Below, piece after piece: positions 1-6,909 of a stretch of DNA of 12,923 nt. The notes under the pieces are model-generated. The model saw only the letters and a list, made by a program, of their open reading frames with translations, had not been told where the DNA came from and made no database searches. The position numbers and the translations under genes were made by a program. This stretch comes from Thermococcus sp. (GTDB taxonomy: Archaea > Methanobacteriota_B > Thermococci > Thermococcales > Thermococcaceae). The stretch covers positions 1-12,923 of the forward strand of contig JAMONK010000089.1 of NCBI GenBank assembly GCA_027065835.1. The letters run 5' to 3'. Numbering within the stretch: position 1 is the stretch's first letter; each line of letters begins with the position of its first letter.

Positions 1-184
1 TCACCAGCCCGATTCCTTCTCCCTTGAGCTCGTCCTCTTTCCCGGTCTCCAAGTTGTTCGTTATTATATCAACCTCATGCCCTCTTCTGCTGAGGTGAAT
101 CGCAAGGTCGTGCATGTGAACTGCAACGCCACCGACCTTGGGGTAGTACCAGTCCGACACTAACGCGATCTTAAGGCTCTCCAT
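1..184 (-). CDS. GT4-family glycosyltransferase, N-terminal fragment (runs off window)
   Basis: Only the first 61 codons are in the window; the rest lies beyond position 1. The translation opens with MESLKIALVSDWYYPKVGGV and then a 'VHMHDLAIHLSRRGHEVDIIT' type pattern. That is the usual start of GT-B fold, family 4 glycosyltransferases: a first beta strand, the WYYPxxGG loop, then a helix and the RGHEV strand. Such enzymes transfer a sugar from a nucleotide or lipid donor, here probably to a lipid or glycan at the cytoplasmic face of the membrane; the substrate cannot be told. The ATG at 184 is preceded by GGAGG with a 9-nt spacer. The start lies 25 nt inside the end of the upstream UPF0104 gene, so the two are probably translated together. 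Family assignment is fairly secure; substrate is unknown. Confidence 0.85.
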   Translation of the reverse strand, partial: MESLKIALVSDWYYPKVGGVAVHMHDLAIHLSRRGHEVDIITNNLETGKEDELKGEGIGLV

Positions 185-1038
185 ACTTCCCTTCCTCCGG
201 ATGTGAGGAGCACTATTATCCCTGGTACACTGCCGAGCACATAGGAGATAAACCTTTCGAGTACAACCACCGAGACGGCTATTGTGGGGGAGAGTCCCAC
301 ATACGTGAAGGCCCCTACAAGACCTCCCTCAACAACTCCGATTCCACCCGGGGTAAAGGCCGCAATCCCAAGGATCAGATTGACAACGGAGATGAACACG
401 ATGACCACGAGGGAGATGTGAAGGCCAAAAGCAAGGGTTATGAGCTTCAATCGAGTGACGTCGAGAATCCAGACCGCCGAGCTCATGGCTATCCCTATGA
501 GGTTGACGCTGTGGGCGTTTCTGAGGGCCAGTATGCGCGCTCTGTCCTCCTCCGACACCTTGACCCTGAAAATCCTCAGGGTAACCTCTATGAACCTCTC
601 CCATTTTATCCATATGAACACCACGGCGATTCCGAGTATCAGCCCTAAAATGGCCTGGGTTGACGTGAAGTATAGGATGCCGATGGTCGTCATAAACATT
701 ACCGGAACGGACTCAAGGATCCTCTCGTAGAGTACCGTAACGGCGGAGATGCCCATCGGAACGTTGCTTCTCTTTGAGACCCACAGCATCCTCAGAAACT
801 CTCCACCGCCCCGGCTCATGGGGGTTATGTTGTTCATGAAAAGCCCTGCCAGGTTGGCCTGGAACAGTTCGCCGAGGGGTACCTCCATACCCACCCCGCG
901 CAGTATGTACTTCCATCGAACCGAGAACAGGAAGACGCTTATGTAGTAGGTTGCCAGGGCTATGGCGAAATACTCCGGATCGGCACCTTTAACCCCCTGG
1001 ATTCCCCGTGTTATTATCATGCCTATACCACTGAACAT
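160..1038 (-). CDS. Flippase-like membrane protein, UPF0104 / LPG-synthase-TM family
   Basis: A 292-residue polytopic membrane protein. Recognisable family signatures are RWKYIL (residues 41-46), NNITPMSRGGGEFLR (69-83), FTPGGIGVVEGGLV (228-241) and ERFISYVLGSVPG (261-273). Relatives include the membrane half of lysylphosphatidylglycerol synthase and archaeal AglD-like proteins, and are thought to act on or move lipid-linked substrates. No LPG aminoacyl-transferase domain is present. It overlaps the glycosyltransferase downstream by 25 nt, which fits a joint role in making or flipping a glycosylated lipid (inference). The first membrane segment looks short: the protein begins MFSGIGMIITRG, and an in-frame stop lies eight codons upstream, so no longer start exists. 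There is no ribosome binding site; a TATA-like box at 1063-1069 puts the transcript start almost at the ATG, suggesting a leaderless mRNA. Confidence 0.85.
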   Translation of the reverse strand: MFSGIGMIITRGIQGVKGADPEYFAIALATYYISVFLFSVRWKYILRGVGMEVPLGELFQANLAGLFMNNITPMSRGGGEFLRMLWVSKRSNVPMGISAVTVLYERILESVPVMFMTTIGILYFTSTQAILGLILGIAVVFIWIKWERFIEVTLRIFRVKVSEEDRARILALRNAHSVNLIGIAMSSAVWILDVTRLKLITLAFGLHISLVVIVFISVVNLILGIAAFTPGGIGVVEGGLVGAFTYVGLSPTIAVSVVVLERFISYVLGSVPGIIVLLTSGGREVWRALRSR

Positions 1039-1062
1039 ACGGAGGATGTTATCAGTCCGCAG

Positions 1063-1069
1063 TTATAAA
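1063..1069 (-). promoter_or_regulatory. TATA-like box for the UPF0104/glycosyltransferase pair
   Basis: On the minus strand the sequence reads TTTATAA. Its centre is about 28 bp before the ATG at 1038, so the transcript should start within a few bases of the start codon. This matches the absence of a ribosome binding site. The 60-bp gap after thiL (1039-1098) therefore seems to hold a separate promoter. Confidence 0.5.
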
Positions 1070-1098
1070 CATTGCTGATGACGATATTGCGTACGTGG

Positions 1099-2019
1099 TT
1101 ACACCGTATGATTCCACCCCAGGGCGGGCATGGGGGTTCCATCGAGGTAAACTCCTCTGCCCACCCCAGCTTTACCTATCACGTTGAACTCGAACCTCAC
1201 ATCGTCTGCTCTCTCCGGTGGAATCGTGAAGAGCAGTTCAAACTCCTCCCCGCTTGAGATGGCCAGTTCGACCGGGTCCTTTCCAAGGGCTTCGGCCACT
1301 TCAAATACCTCCTCGTATATCGGGAGCGCCCCCGAGCGAACGTCTATTCTTACCCCGCTCATCTCAGCGAGGAGATGGAGTTCCTTTGAGAGGCCGTCGC
1401 TTATATCTATCGCAGCGTTTGCGACATCCCTTAGGGCCATGCCCTCGAGAACCCTCGCCGTTGGTTCAAGGAACTTTTGGTAGAGTACTTTTCTTGTTCT
1501 TGGGGACACGTTGAGGTTCTCCCTCCACACCAGCAAGCCGGAGAGGGCGCGGCCTATATCCCCGGTAACACATACCAGGTCGCCCGGCTTAACGTTTGAG
1601 CGGGTTAATAGCCTATCCGTGGTTCCCAGGGCTATTCCGTCGATTATCAGGTCTGCCGCTTCGTTTGTGTCCGCGCTCAAAACCGGAACCCCATAGAACT
1701 CAAGCCCTCTGCTCAGCCCCCGTGCAATGCCGTCGAGGTAGCCCACTTCGATGCCTTTCGGGAGCCCTATGGAGAACAAAAAACCTATGGGTCGTGCTCC
1801 CATCGCCGCCACATCGCTCACGTTCATCGTCACCGCTTTAAAACCCACCTGCTCCGGCGTCATAATATCTGGAACGTCGGTTTCCCTCACGAGCATGTCG
1901 TTGGTGGCCACGAGCCATTCATCGCCGAACCTCACGGCCCCGGCATCGTCACCCAGTGGAAGGTCTCCGCCCCTTCCCAGGTGCTTGAGGAAGATGGAGA
2001 TGATTTCAGATTCGTGCAT
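1099..2019 (-). CDS. thiL: Thiamine-monophosphate kinase
   Basis: ThiL phosphorylates thiamine monophosphate to thiamine diphosphate with ATP, the last step of cofactor synthesis, in the cytoplasm. The 306-residue protein has the family's ordered motifs: GDDAG (23-27, metal/ATP site), TNDMLV around D41, NVSDVAAMGARP (66-77), VTGDIGRA (151-158), DISDGL (205-210) and SSGEEFELLFT (255-265). The usual GGDT is SADT here (116-118). Length fits the PurM/ThiL family. I chose ATG 2019 because GGAGGT lies 7 nt before it; the longer reading uses TTG at 2034 and would swallow that ribosome binding site. The start lies within the end of the PHP gene (14-nt overlap), so translation is probably coupled. It is the last gene of the clc-PHP-thiL run. 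Confidence 0.93.
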   Translation of the reverse strand: MHESEIISIFLKHLGRGGDLPLGDDAGAVRFGDEWLVATNDMLVRETDVPDIMTPEQVGFKAVTMNVSDVAAMGARPIGFLFSIGLPKGIEVGYLDGIARGLSRGLEFYGVPVLSADTNEAADLIIDGIALGTTDRLLTRSNVKPGDLVCVTGDIGRALSGLLVWRENLNVSPRTRKVLYQKFLEPTARVLEGMALRDVANAAIDISDGLSKELHLLAEMSGVRIDVRSGALPIYEEVFEVAEALGKDPVELAISSGEEFELLFTIPPERADDVRFEFNVIGKAGVGRGVYLDGTPMPALGWNHTV

Positions 2020-3286
2020 CTTTGGAACCTCCAAGGAACTTCGTGATGCTCATCTGCTTTGGCCTTCCGCCACCACCATCACCCGTCTCAACCTCAACGT
2101 TCTCGAGTTCGTCCACCCTCGCGTTTTTGATCTCCTCCGGGAGCTTTATCTCACCGTACTTTCCTCCCCCTCCTGGGATGACGACGAGCTTTCCGGTGCG
2201 GTAAGCCCAAACTGCTTTTGCAACGTCCTCATGAACCTCGGCGAGCCCTTCAACCGGAACGTCAATGAGAACCCGTATTTCGCTTCCGAATTCCTCGAGG
2301 AACCTTTCCCACACCTTCCTCACGGCTTTTGTTTCAACGCCCCTCCTCAGAACCATCGAGATTACCTCGGCAAGAGGGGCAAGGTGAACGTACGGGGGTC
2401 TGTTCCCGGGCCGCTCTTCGGTGTCTGCGAGTTCCAGAATCCTGTCCTTTACACCCTTCTTTATTCTACCTCCGCACTTTGGACACTTCCAGTGGAATGC
2501 CTTTGCTTCCCCCAGTGTGTACTGGGCATGGCAGCGAGAACACGCCGTCATATGGTACTTTCCAAGCCGGGGATCAAGACCCGCGTTGAGCACGATCCTC
2601 CTTCCGCCCCGCCCGAGTATGGCTTTTCTGACTTCCTCAAAAGTGGCCTCCTTGATATCAAAACGGTTGAACTCGCGTCCGAGACGATGTGGCATCGGTG
2701 AATGGGCGTCGGAGTTGCTGAGGTATGTAATGCCGTGGTGGGCTTTTATTCGGTCGGCCATTTCGCTGTCAGCGGAGAGCCCAAGCTCCAGGAAATGAAC
2801 TTTAGCACCCTGGTACGCTTCATTCAGGCTGTTGTACTCCTTATACAGGCTCGTCCAGGGTGTGAATGCGTGGGCCGGTCCAACCAAAATTCCCAGATCA
2901 TTCGAAAGGTCAGCTATCTCAGCAGCGGAGAGGGCCAGATGTGGGCGTCCCTCGGTTTCGATGTCCGGGGAGTACCGTTTGAGGGCTCCTCGCATCTCAT
3001 GAACCGTCTCCAAGTTCGGAAATATCAGAACGTGGTGAACCCTCCTTGCGTCTTCCACCTCAGTCGTCAGCAGGAACCGTATGCTCCCCCTTTCGTAAGT
3101 CCCTTCATCGGTTTTTTTCGTGTATTTAATCAGCTCCTCCTCCCACCTTGGGTTCAGTATGTCTCCCGTACCGACCATCCCGAGTCCTTTGAACAGCGCG
3201 TTTTGGGCGAGGTTGGGTACCGTCATGGCCTTTGAGACAGCTTTTGAGTAGCGTGAATGGATGTGGAGGTCAGCGTCAACGAGCAT
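2006..3286 (-). CDS. PHP-domain phosphoesterase with zinc ribbon (TIGR00375-type)
   Basis: A 426-residue protein with a complete-looking PHP metal site: DLHIHS (6-11), GTGD (39-42), TTEVE (74-78), VHHVLIFPN (83-91), GPAHAF (136-141) and NSDAHSP (191-197). A zinc ribbon follows, C249xxC252 and C268xxC271. The region to about residue 400 resembles the TIGR00375 family, whose bacterial members are associated with UvrD-type helicases, so a role in DNA repair or nucleic-acid end processing is plausible but unproven. A Gly-rich linker (402-407) leads to a C-terminal QMSITKFL that matches a PCNA-interacting box pattern. ATG 3286 has GAGGTGA just before it, overlapping the stop codon of clc (9-nt gap). 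The 3' end overlaps thiL. The family call is confident; biochemical function is not established. Confidence 0.85.
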   Translation of the reverse strand: MLVDADLHIHSRYSKAVSKAMTVPNLAQNALFKGLGMVGTGDILNPRWEEELIKYTKKTDEGTYERGSIRFLLTTEVEDARRVHHVLIFPNLETVHEMRGALKRYSPDIETEGRPHLALSAAEIADLSNDLGILVGPAHAFTPWTSLYKEYNSLNEAYQGAKVHFLELGLSADSEMADRIKAHHGITYLSNSDAHSPMPHRLGREFNRFDIKEATFEEVRKAILGRGGRRIVLNAGLDPRLGKYHMTACSRCHAQYTLGEAKAFHWKCPKCGGRIKKGVKDRILELADTEERPGNRPPYVHLAPLAEVISMVLRRGVETKAVRKVWERFLEEFGSEIRVLIDVPVEGLAEVHEDVAKAVWAYRTGKLVVIPGGGGKYGEIKLPEEIKNARVDELENVEVETGDGGGGRPKQMSITKFLGGSKDARI

Positions 3287-3295
3287 GGTATCACC

Positions 3296-5014
3296 TCATT
3301 CTATGTACATACCCTCAAGTCCGCGGTAGTACGCCTTGTATATGTCTCTTTTGGTCACGACGCCAACGAGTTTCCTGCTCTCCCGTGATTCCAGAACAGG
3401 AAGAAGGTTCTGATCGTGAGCCATTAGCTTTTCAAAGGCATCTTCGGCTGTTTCGCTGGGATACGTGACCCCGTAGTCCCCGTGGATAAACCTCCCCACC
3501 GGTAACCTTTTCAGGGAAGTCGGCCGCTTTATGAAGTCCTTAACCCCCACCACCCCCTTCACCTCGAGGTCCCGATTCACAACCGGAAAGCAATCGTGAC
3601 CGGTCTTGGCAACGAGGTGTTCAACGTCCAGCAGGCTCTGGTCCTCGTAAACGTAAACCGGTTCCTTCGTCATTATCTCGCCCACCGGGATGGTTTCGAG
3701 TATAACGGGCTTTCCTGTTCTTATGGTGTAACCCTTGCGGGTGAGCTTTAGTGTGTAGATAGAGTCTCCCTTCAGAAAGAACCTTGAGGTCAGAAAACCC
3801 ATCGTCGCTGAGGTCATTATCGCCGGGAGAACGGCGTAGCTGCGTGTCAGCTCGGTTACCATCAGTATCTGGGTTACCGGGGCCTGTGTTATTCCACTGA
3901 AGAAGGCCGCCATTCCCGCCAGAGCGTAGACCGTGGGGTTGGCCCCAAGTGTGGGGAAGATGGCCTTAACGACCATCCCGAAGGCCGCTCCGAACATGGT
4001 TCCTATGTACAGGCTTGGGGCAAATATACCTCCGCTGTGACCGGAACCGAGCGTGAGGGCCGTTGCAAGCATCTTGGCAATGCCAAGGACTACCAGAAGC
4101 CCCAGGGTGAGTTTTCCATAGAACGCCATGTTCATACCCCCGTAGCCAACCCCGAAGATTCCGTAGAGTGGGAGGAGGGCCCCTATGATGCCGACCCCAA
4201 TCCCTCCGGTTACCGGTTTGATGAACTCCGGAACCTTCCAGCTGGAGAACGAATCTGTTAGGTAGTATATGAAGCGCGCATAGAGCGCTGCAAGGACACC
4301 GAGAAGGAGCCCCATCACAAAAAATAGAGGGAGTTCAAAGACCGTGTGTCCGAGTCCCCCCGGTATCTCGACTTCGAATGCCCTCTGTAGGACCGCGAGG
4401 GTCACGGCGTTGCCGGTGACGGAGGCGATGAAGATGGGCACGAGGTTTATCGAGAACGCCCCCATGTAGACAACTTCAAGTGCGAACATCGCCCCTGCTA
4501 GGGGGGTGTTGAAGGTTCCGGCGATGCCTGCGGCCAGTCCACAGGTTGTCAGGAGCTTTTTCATTTCCCTTGAGAGGTGCGCACGGCCCGCCAAGAACGA
4601 AGTTAGGGATGCTCCTATGAATCCTATCGGCCCTTCACGTCCAACGCTCCCCCCTGAGCCTATCGTTATTGAGGTCGCCAGTATCTTGATCGCGGCGAAC
4701 TTCCCGCTTATGTTTCCGCTCTTGAATATAACCGCTTCCACGACCTCGGGGATGCCGTTTCCTTTTATCTTGGGGTACTTCACGACAAGAACCGCAACGG
4801 CTATACCCCCAATCGCTGGAAGAAGGGCGTATCCGAGATTGAAGCCGCCGACGTGAAAACTTATCCTTGGAAGGAGCCACACAAAGAAGAGCTTATGGGT
4901 TGTCCTTATCAGGAGCCTAAAGATGACCGCGCCCAACCCGCCAACTATCCCTGCGGTTATCGAAAAAGCTATTACCTCCCCCCACTTTAGGACATAGGAG
5001 TTTCTCCCGACCAC
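3296..5014 (-). CDS. ClC-family chloride channel/transporter with two C-terminal CBS domains
   Basis: A 572-residue ClC protein. The membrane part (about 10-425) carries GNGIP (85-89), GREGP (125-129, with gating Glu127), PLAGAMFALEVV (171-182), GSGHSGGIFAP (323-333) and SIYTLKL (418-424, Tyr420 equivalent to the central-gate Tyr of E. coli ClC). Two CBS domains follow, about 445-500 and 506-566, and would bind adenine nucleotides. By alignment by eye, the internal 'proton glutamate' of E. coli ClC (E203) is Val181, and the selectivity Ser107 is Asn86. The first affects whether it couples Cl- to H+. Start: GTG 5014 gives the longest reading but has no ribosome binding site and abuts an A/T box (5015-5026), so the exact start is uncertain. 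It heads the clc-PHP-thiL run. Confidence 0.92.
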   Translation of the reverse strand: MVGRNSYVLKWGEVIAFSITAGIVGGLGAVIFRLLIRTTHKLFFVWLLPRISFHVGGFNLGYALLPAIGGIAVAVLVVKYPKIKGNGIPEVVEAVIFKSGNISGKFAAIKILATSITIGSGGSVGREGPIGFIGASLTSFLAGRAHLSREMKKLLTTCGLAAGIAGTFNTPLAGAMFALEVVYMGAFSINLVPIFIASVTGNAVTLAVLQRAFEVEIPGGLGHTVFELPLFFVMGLLLGVLAALYARFIYYLTDSFSSWKVPEFIKPVTGGIGVGIIGALLPLYGIFGVGYGGMNMAFYGKLTLGLLVVLGIAKMLATALTLGSGHSGGIFAPSLYIGTMFGAAFGMVVKAIFPTLGANPTVYALAGMAAFFSGITQAPVTQILMVTELTRSYAVLPAIMTSATMGFLTSRFFLKGDSIYTLKLTRKGYTIRTGKPVILETIPVGEIMTKEPVYVYEDQSLLDVEHLVAKTGHDCFPVVNRDLEVKGVVGVKDFIKRPTSLKRLPVGRFIHGDYGVTYPSETAEDAFEKLMAHDQNLLPVLESRESRKLVGVVTKRDIYKAYYRGLEGMYIE

Positions 5015-5026
5015 AAATATATATTT
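5015..5026. promoter_or_regulatory. A/T-rich TATA-like palindrome between clc and the divergent gene
   Basis: The sequence AAATATATATTT is self-complementary and could act on either strand. It touches the annotated GTG of clc. If it were the clc TATA box, transcription would begin about 20 nt inside the reading frame. A second TATA-like stretch at 5063-5070 (TATAAAAA on the minus strand) could instead serve clc with a leader of about 26 nt. Confidence 0.35.
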
Positions 5027-5062
5027 GGGCGGTTATGATACAAAGCCTTTTTGCTCGGCAGG

Positions 5063-5070
5063 TTTTTATA
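5063..5070 (+). promoter_or_regulatory. TATA-like box for the small plus-strand gene
   Basis: TTTTTATA is centred about 37 bp before ATG 5104. The predicted transcript start near 5091-5094 leaves a short leader that contains GGTGA. Read on the other strand the same bases give TATAAAAA and might serve clc. Confidence 0.5.
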
Positions 5071-5103
5071 TTGCGGTATAAGAACTCAGAAACGGTGAAC
5101 GCT

Positions 5104-5574
5104 ATGAAAGTCGAAGGTTTTCTGGCTTCCCTCAGGAATGCTGAGACGATCAGTGCCCTGTTCGGGATACTTAAAAGGAGCGGGGCCCCGGTAAAGGAAC
5201 TCGATGCTCAGAGGTTCTTGATAGTCATTGAAGGCGATTTTGAGGGTAGAAAGTTTTGGACCGAGATCAACGGGGAGAGGGCGAACCATGCCCTCGGAGA
5301 CGCGATGCTTAATTCATCAAGCTTCCCCTTCAGATGCAGAAGACCCTACACCGGCGGAAACGCGATTTTCGTGAAGCTTGAAGACGTAGAAACGGATAAA
5401 TTCCTGGTTTCGTACCGCAGTGGGGACGATGGAATCTTCTACCTCGTCGAAGAGGGTAAAGCCGGGGAGATAACGAAGGAAGAATACGAGAAGCTCAAAG
5501 GTGAGATGCCGGAGTTCAAGATAAAATCCATGAGCGAGGAGCAGATGGCGGGGATGGGTGCGTTCTTTGGCTAA
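5104..5574 (+). CDS. Hypothetical protein, soluble, 156 aa
   Basis: I do not recognise this protein. It is 156 residues, mixed alpha/beta in appearance, with no membrane segment or signal peptide and a single cysteine. The N-terminus is a probable helix (FLASLRNAETISALFGILKR), followed by alternating hydrophobic strands (RFLIVIEG, AIFVKLED, KFLVSYRS, GIFYLVEEG). A charged helix and a C-terminal tail ending QMAGMGAFFG complete it. ATG 5104 was chosen over the in-frame ATG 5035 because GGTGA lies 6 nt before it and a TATA box at 5063-5070 falls inside the longer reading. It is a lone gene, divergent from clc and convergent with the CPA2 antiporter (18-nt gap). Codon usage resembles its neighbours. 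Confidence 0.75.
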   Translation: MKVEGFLASLRNAETISALFGILKRSGAPVKELDAQRFLIVIEGDFEGRKFWTEINGERANHALGDAMLNSSSFPFRCRRPYTGGNAIFVKLEDVETDKFLVSYRSGDDGIFYLVEEGKAGEITKEEYEKLKGEMPEFKIKSMSEEQMAGMGAFFG

Positions 5575-5586
5575 TAATTGAAAGAT

Positions 5587-5605
5587 GGGGGTTCACCTGC
5601 CCCCC
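5587..5605. terminator. G5/C5 inverted repeat at a convergent gene junction
   Basis: GGGGG (5587-5591) can pair with the C-run 5600-5605 across an 8-nt loop. It lies between the end of the plus-strand hypothetical gene and the end of the antiporter, whose stop codon is in the loop. On the plus strand a T-rich stretch (CTTTTATCTTTT, about 5612-5623) follows, typical of archaeal termination. Whether the hairpin itself matters is unknown. Confidence 0.35.
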
Positions 5606-6909
5606 TTGAGCTCTTTTATCTTTTCCTTGGTCTCCTGAATCCTCCCGACTTTCTCCGCAGCTTTTGCCTCTTTGGCCTCCTGTATCTCCTTCACGAAGGC
5701 CCACTTGAGGAGCGGCGGTGTTATGAGGACGGAGACCGTGATGAATATCAGCGTTGCGGCTATGAACTTTGGTGCGTCGCTTGGTGGGATGGCTTTCCCC
5801 TGTATCGCAACCATCAGGTCAACAAGGGCGACCTCGGTTCTTGGAATGGAGCCTATTCCCATCTGAAGGGACATCCACGCGTTCTCTTTGGTGGTCAGGA
5901 ACTCCCTTCCACGGCCCCAGGCGGTGATCCACGCACCGAAGCCCCTTCCGATTATCTTCCCGATAACGGCTATCACGCTCATGACGGCTGCCAGGACCAG
6001 TGCGTTGGCGTTCTCGAAGACCTTCATGTCAAGCATAGCACCGGTGTGGACGAAGAAGAAAGGTACCAGGAGACCGTAGCCTATTGCCCTGGCATCCTCC
6101 ATGAGGCGCTTCCCCTCCGGAAGCTTGGAGAGGATGAGGCCCATCATGAAAGCACCCTCGATGGCGGCCGCGAACCATCCCTCAGCCAGGGACGCGAAGA
6201 TGAACATCATACCCACCGCCATACCGAGGATGCCCTTTTCAACGTGGAGCCTCTCCGCGAATTTAATGTAGTAGTCCACGAGGTACCATGCCACGACACC
6301 CGTGATTATGAAGAACGCGACTATCTTCACCGTGAGGTTCAACAGGCTGCCGCTGCCCACGGCGAAGATCACGAGCGCTATGCCAAGGAAATCGTCCATT
6401 ACGCTTGCGCTGAGGGATGCTGCACCCACCTCACTTCTCAGCACGCCCAGGTCCATCATAACCCTAACCGTGAGTCCAATGCTGGTGGCTGTCAGCAGAA
6501 CGCCTCCGGCGAAGGCCTCCCTGCTGGGGTATCCCATTGCCATGAGGGCGTACCAGGCCAGTATAAGCGGAGTGAAGACACCCAGAACCGTTGACACGGT
6601 TGCCGTTACACCGGTCTTCTTGAGCTGATCTATATCCGTGTCCAGGGCACCGAGGAAGAGCAGGAATATTATACCCAGCTTTGCGAGGAAGTCTGCTATC
6701 TCCGTTGCGCTCGTTGTGAACCCGCTTCCGCTGACTATTGGAAGGTACTGTGGGGCTACTATACCAAAATAAACCAGGTTGCCCAGTATCATGCCCATTA
6801 CAAGCTCTCCTAGGACCCCGGGGAGTTCAAAGCGCTCTATTATGCTGTCGCCTATCTTGGCCAGTATCAGGGCAACTCCGATTGTGAAGAGGATCCAAGT
6901 GACTTCCAT
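5593..6909 (-). CDS. CPA2-family Na+/H+ (cation/proton) antiporter, NapA/KefB-like
   Basis: A 438-residue integral membrane antiporter with about 12-13 hydrophobic segments. The family core is visible: LLTATSIGLTVRV (138-150) in the unwound helix, SVMDDFLGI (169-177) with the paired aspartates D172-D173, FFFVHTGAMLD (284-294) and IPRTEVALV (355-363). The DD pair is the hallmark of electrogenic CPA2 exchangers such as NapA; the exact ion is inferred. Instead of a KTN/TrkA-N domain it ends in a highly charged probable helix (about 407-435). ATG 6909 has GGTGGT about 5 nt upstream. The start lies 43 nt inside the end of the CBS-protein gene, so the two are very likely co-translated and may form one regulated transporter (inference). 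Confidence 0.9.
   Translation of the reverse strand: MEVTWILFTIGVALILAKIGDSIIERFELPGVLGELVMGMILGNLVYFGIVAPQYLPIVSGSGFTTSATEIADFLAKLGIIFLLFLGALDTDIDQLKKTGVTATVSTVLGVFTPLILAWYALMAMGYPSREAFAGGVLLTATSIGLTVRVMMDLGVLRSEVGAASLSASVMDDFLGIALVIFAVGSGSLLNLTVKIVAFFIITGVVAWYLVDYYIKFAERLHVEKGILGMAVGMMFIFASLAEGWFAAAIEGAFMMGLILSKLPEGKRLMEDARAIGYGLLVPFFFVHTGAMLDMKVFENANALVLAAVMSVIAVIGKIIGRGFGAWITAWGRGREFLTTKENAWMSLQMGIGSIPRTEVALVDLMVAIQGKAIPPSDAPKFIAATLIFITVSVLITPPLLKWAFVKEIQEAKEAKAAEKVGRIQETKEKIKELKGGR

Noticed and set aside
1751..2701. Long plus-strand open frame (316 codons) opposite thiL and the PHP gene
   Set aside because: It lies antisense to two genes with clear family motifs, its translation is Ser/Pro/Arg-rich with no recognisable domain, and it has no promoter or ribosome site. 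It is an antisense shadow.
3289..3294. TATCAC half-site like the Thermococcales glycolytic regulator motif (also at 10303-10308)
   Set aside because: Both are just the complement of the ribosome binding site GGTGATA of the PHP and USP genes, with no matching GTGATA half five bases away.
5035..5103. In-frame N-terminal extension of the small plus-strand protein
   Set aside because: A TATA box and the ribosome binding site for ATG 5104 lie inside it, so it is probably not translated.
5578..6594. Plus-strand open frame (338 codons) opposite the CPA2 antiporter
   Set aside because: The translation is His/Asp/Glu-rich low-complexity sequence typical of the reverse of a membrane protein gene; the minus-strand frame has full antiporter motifs.
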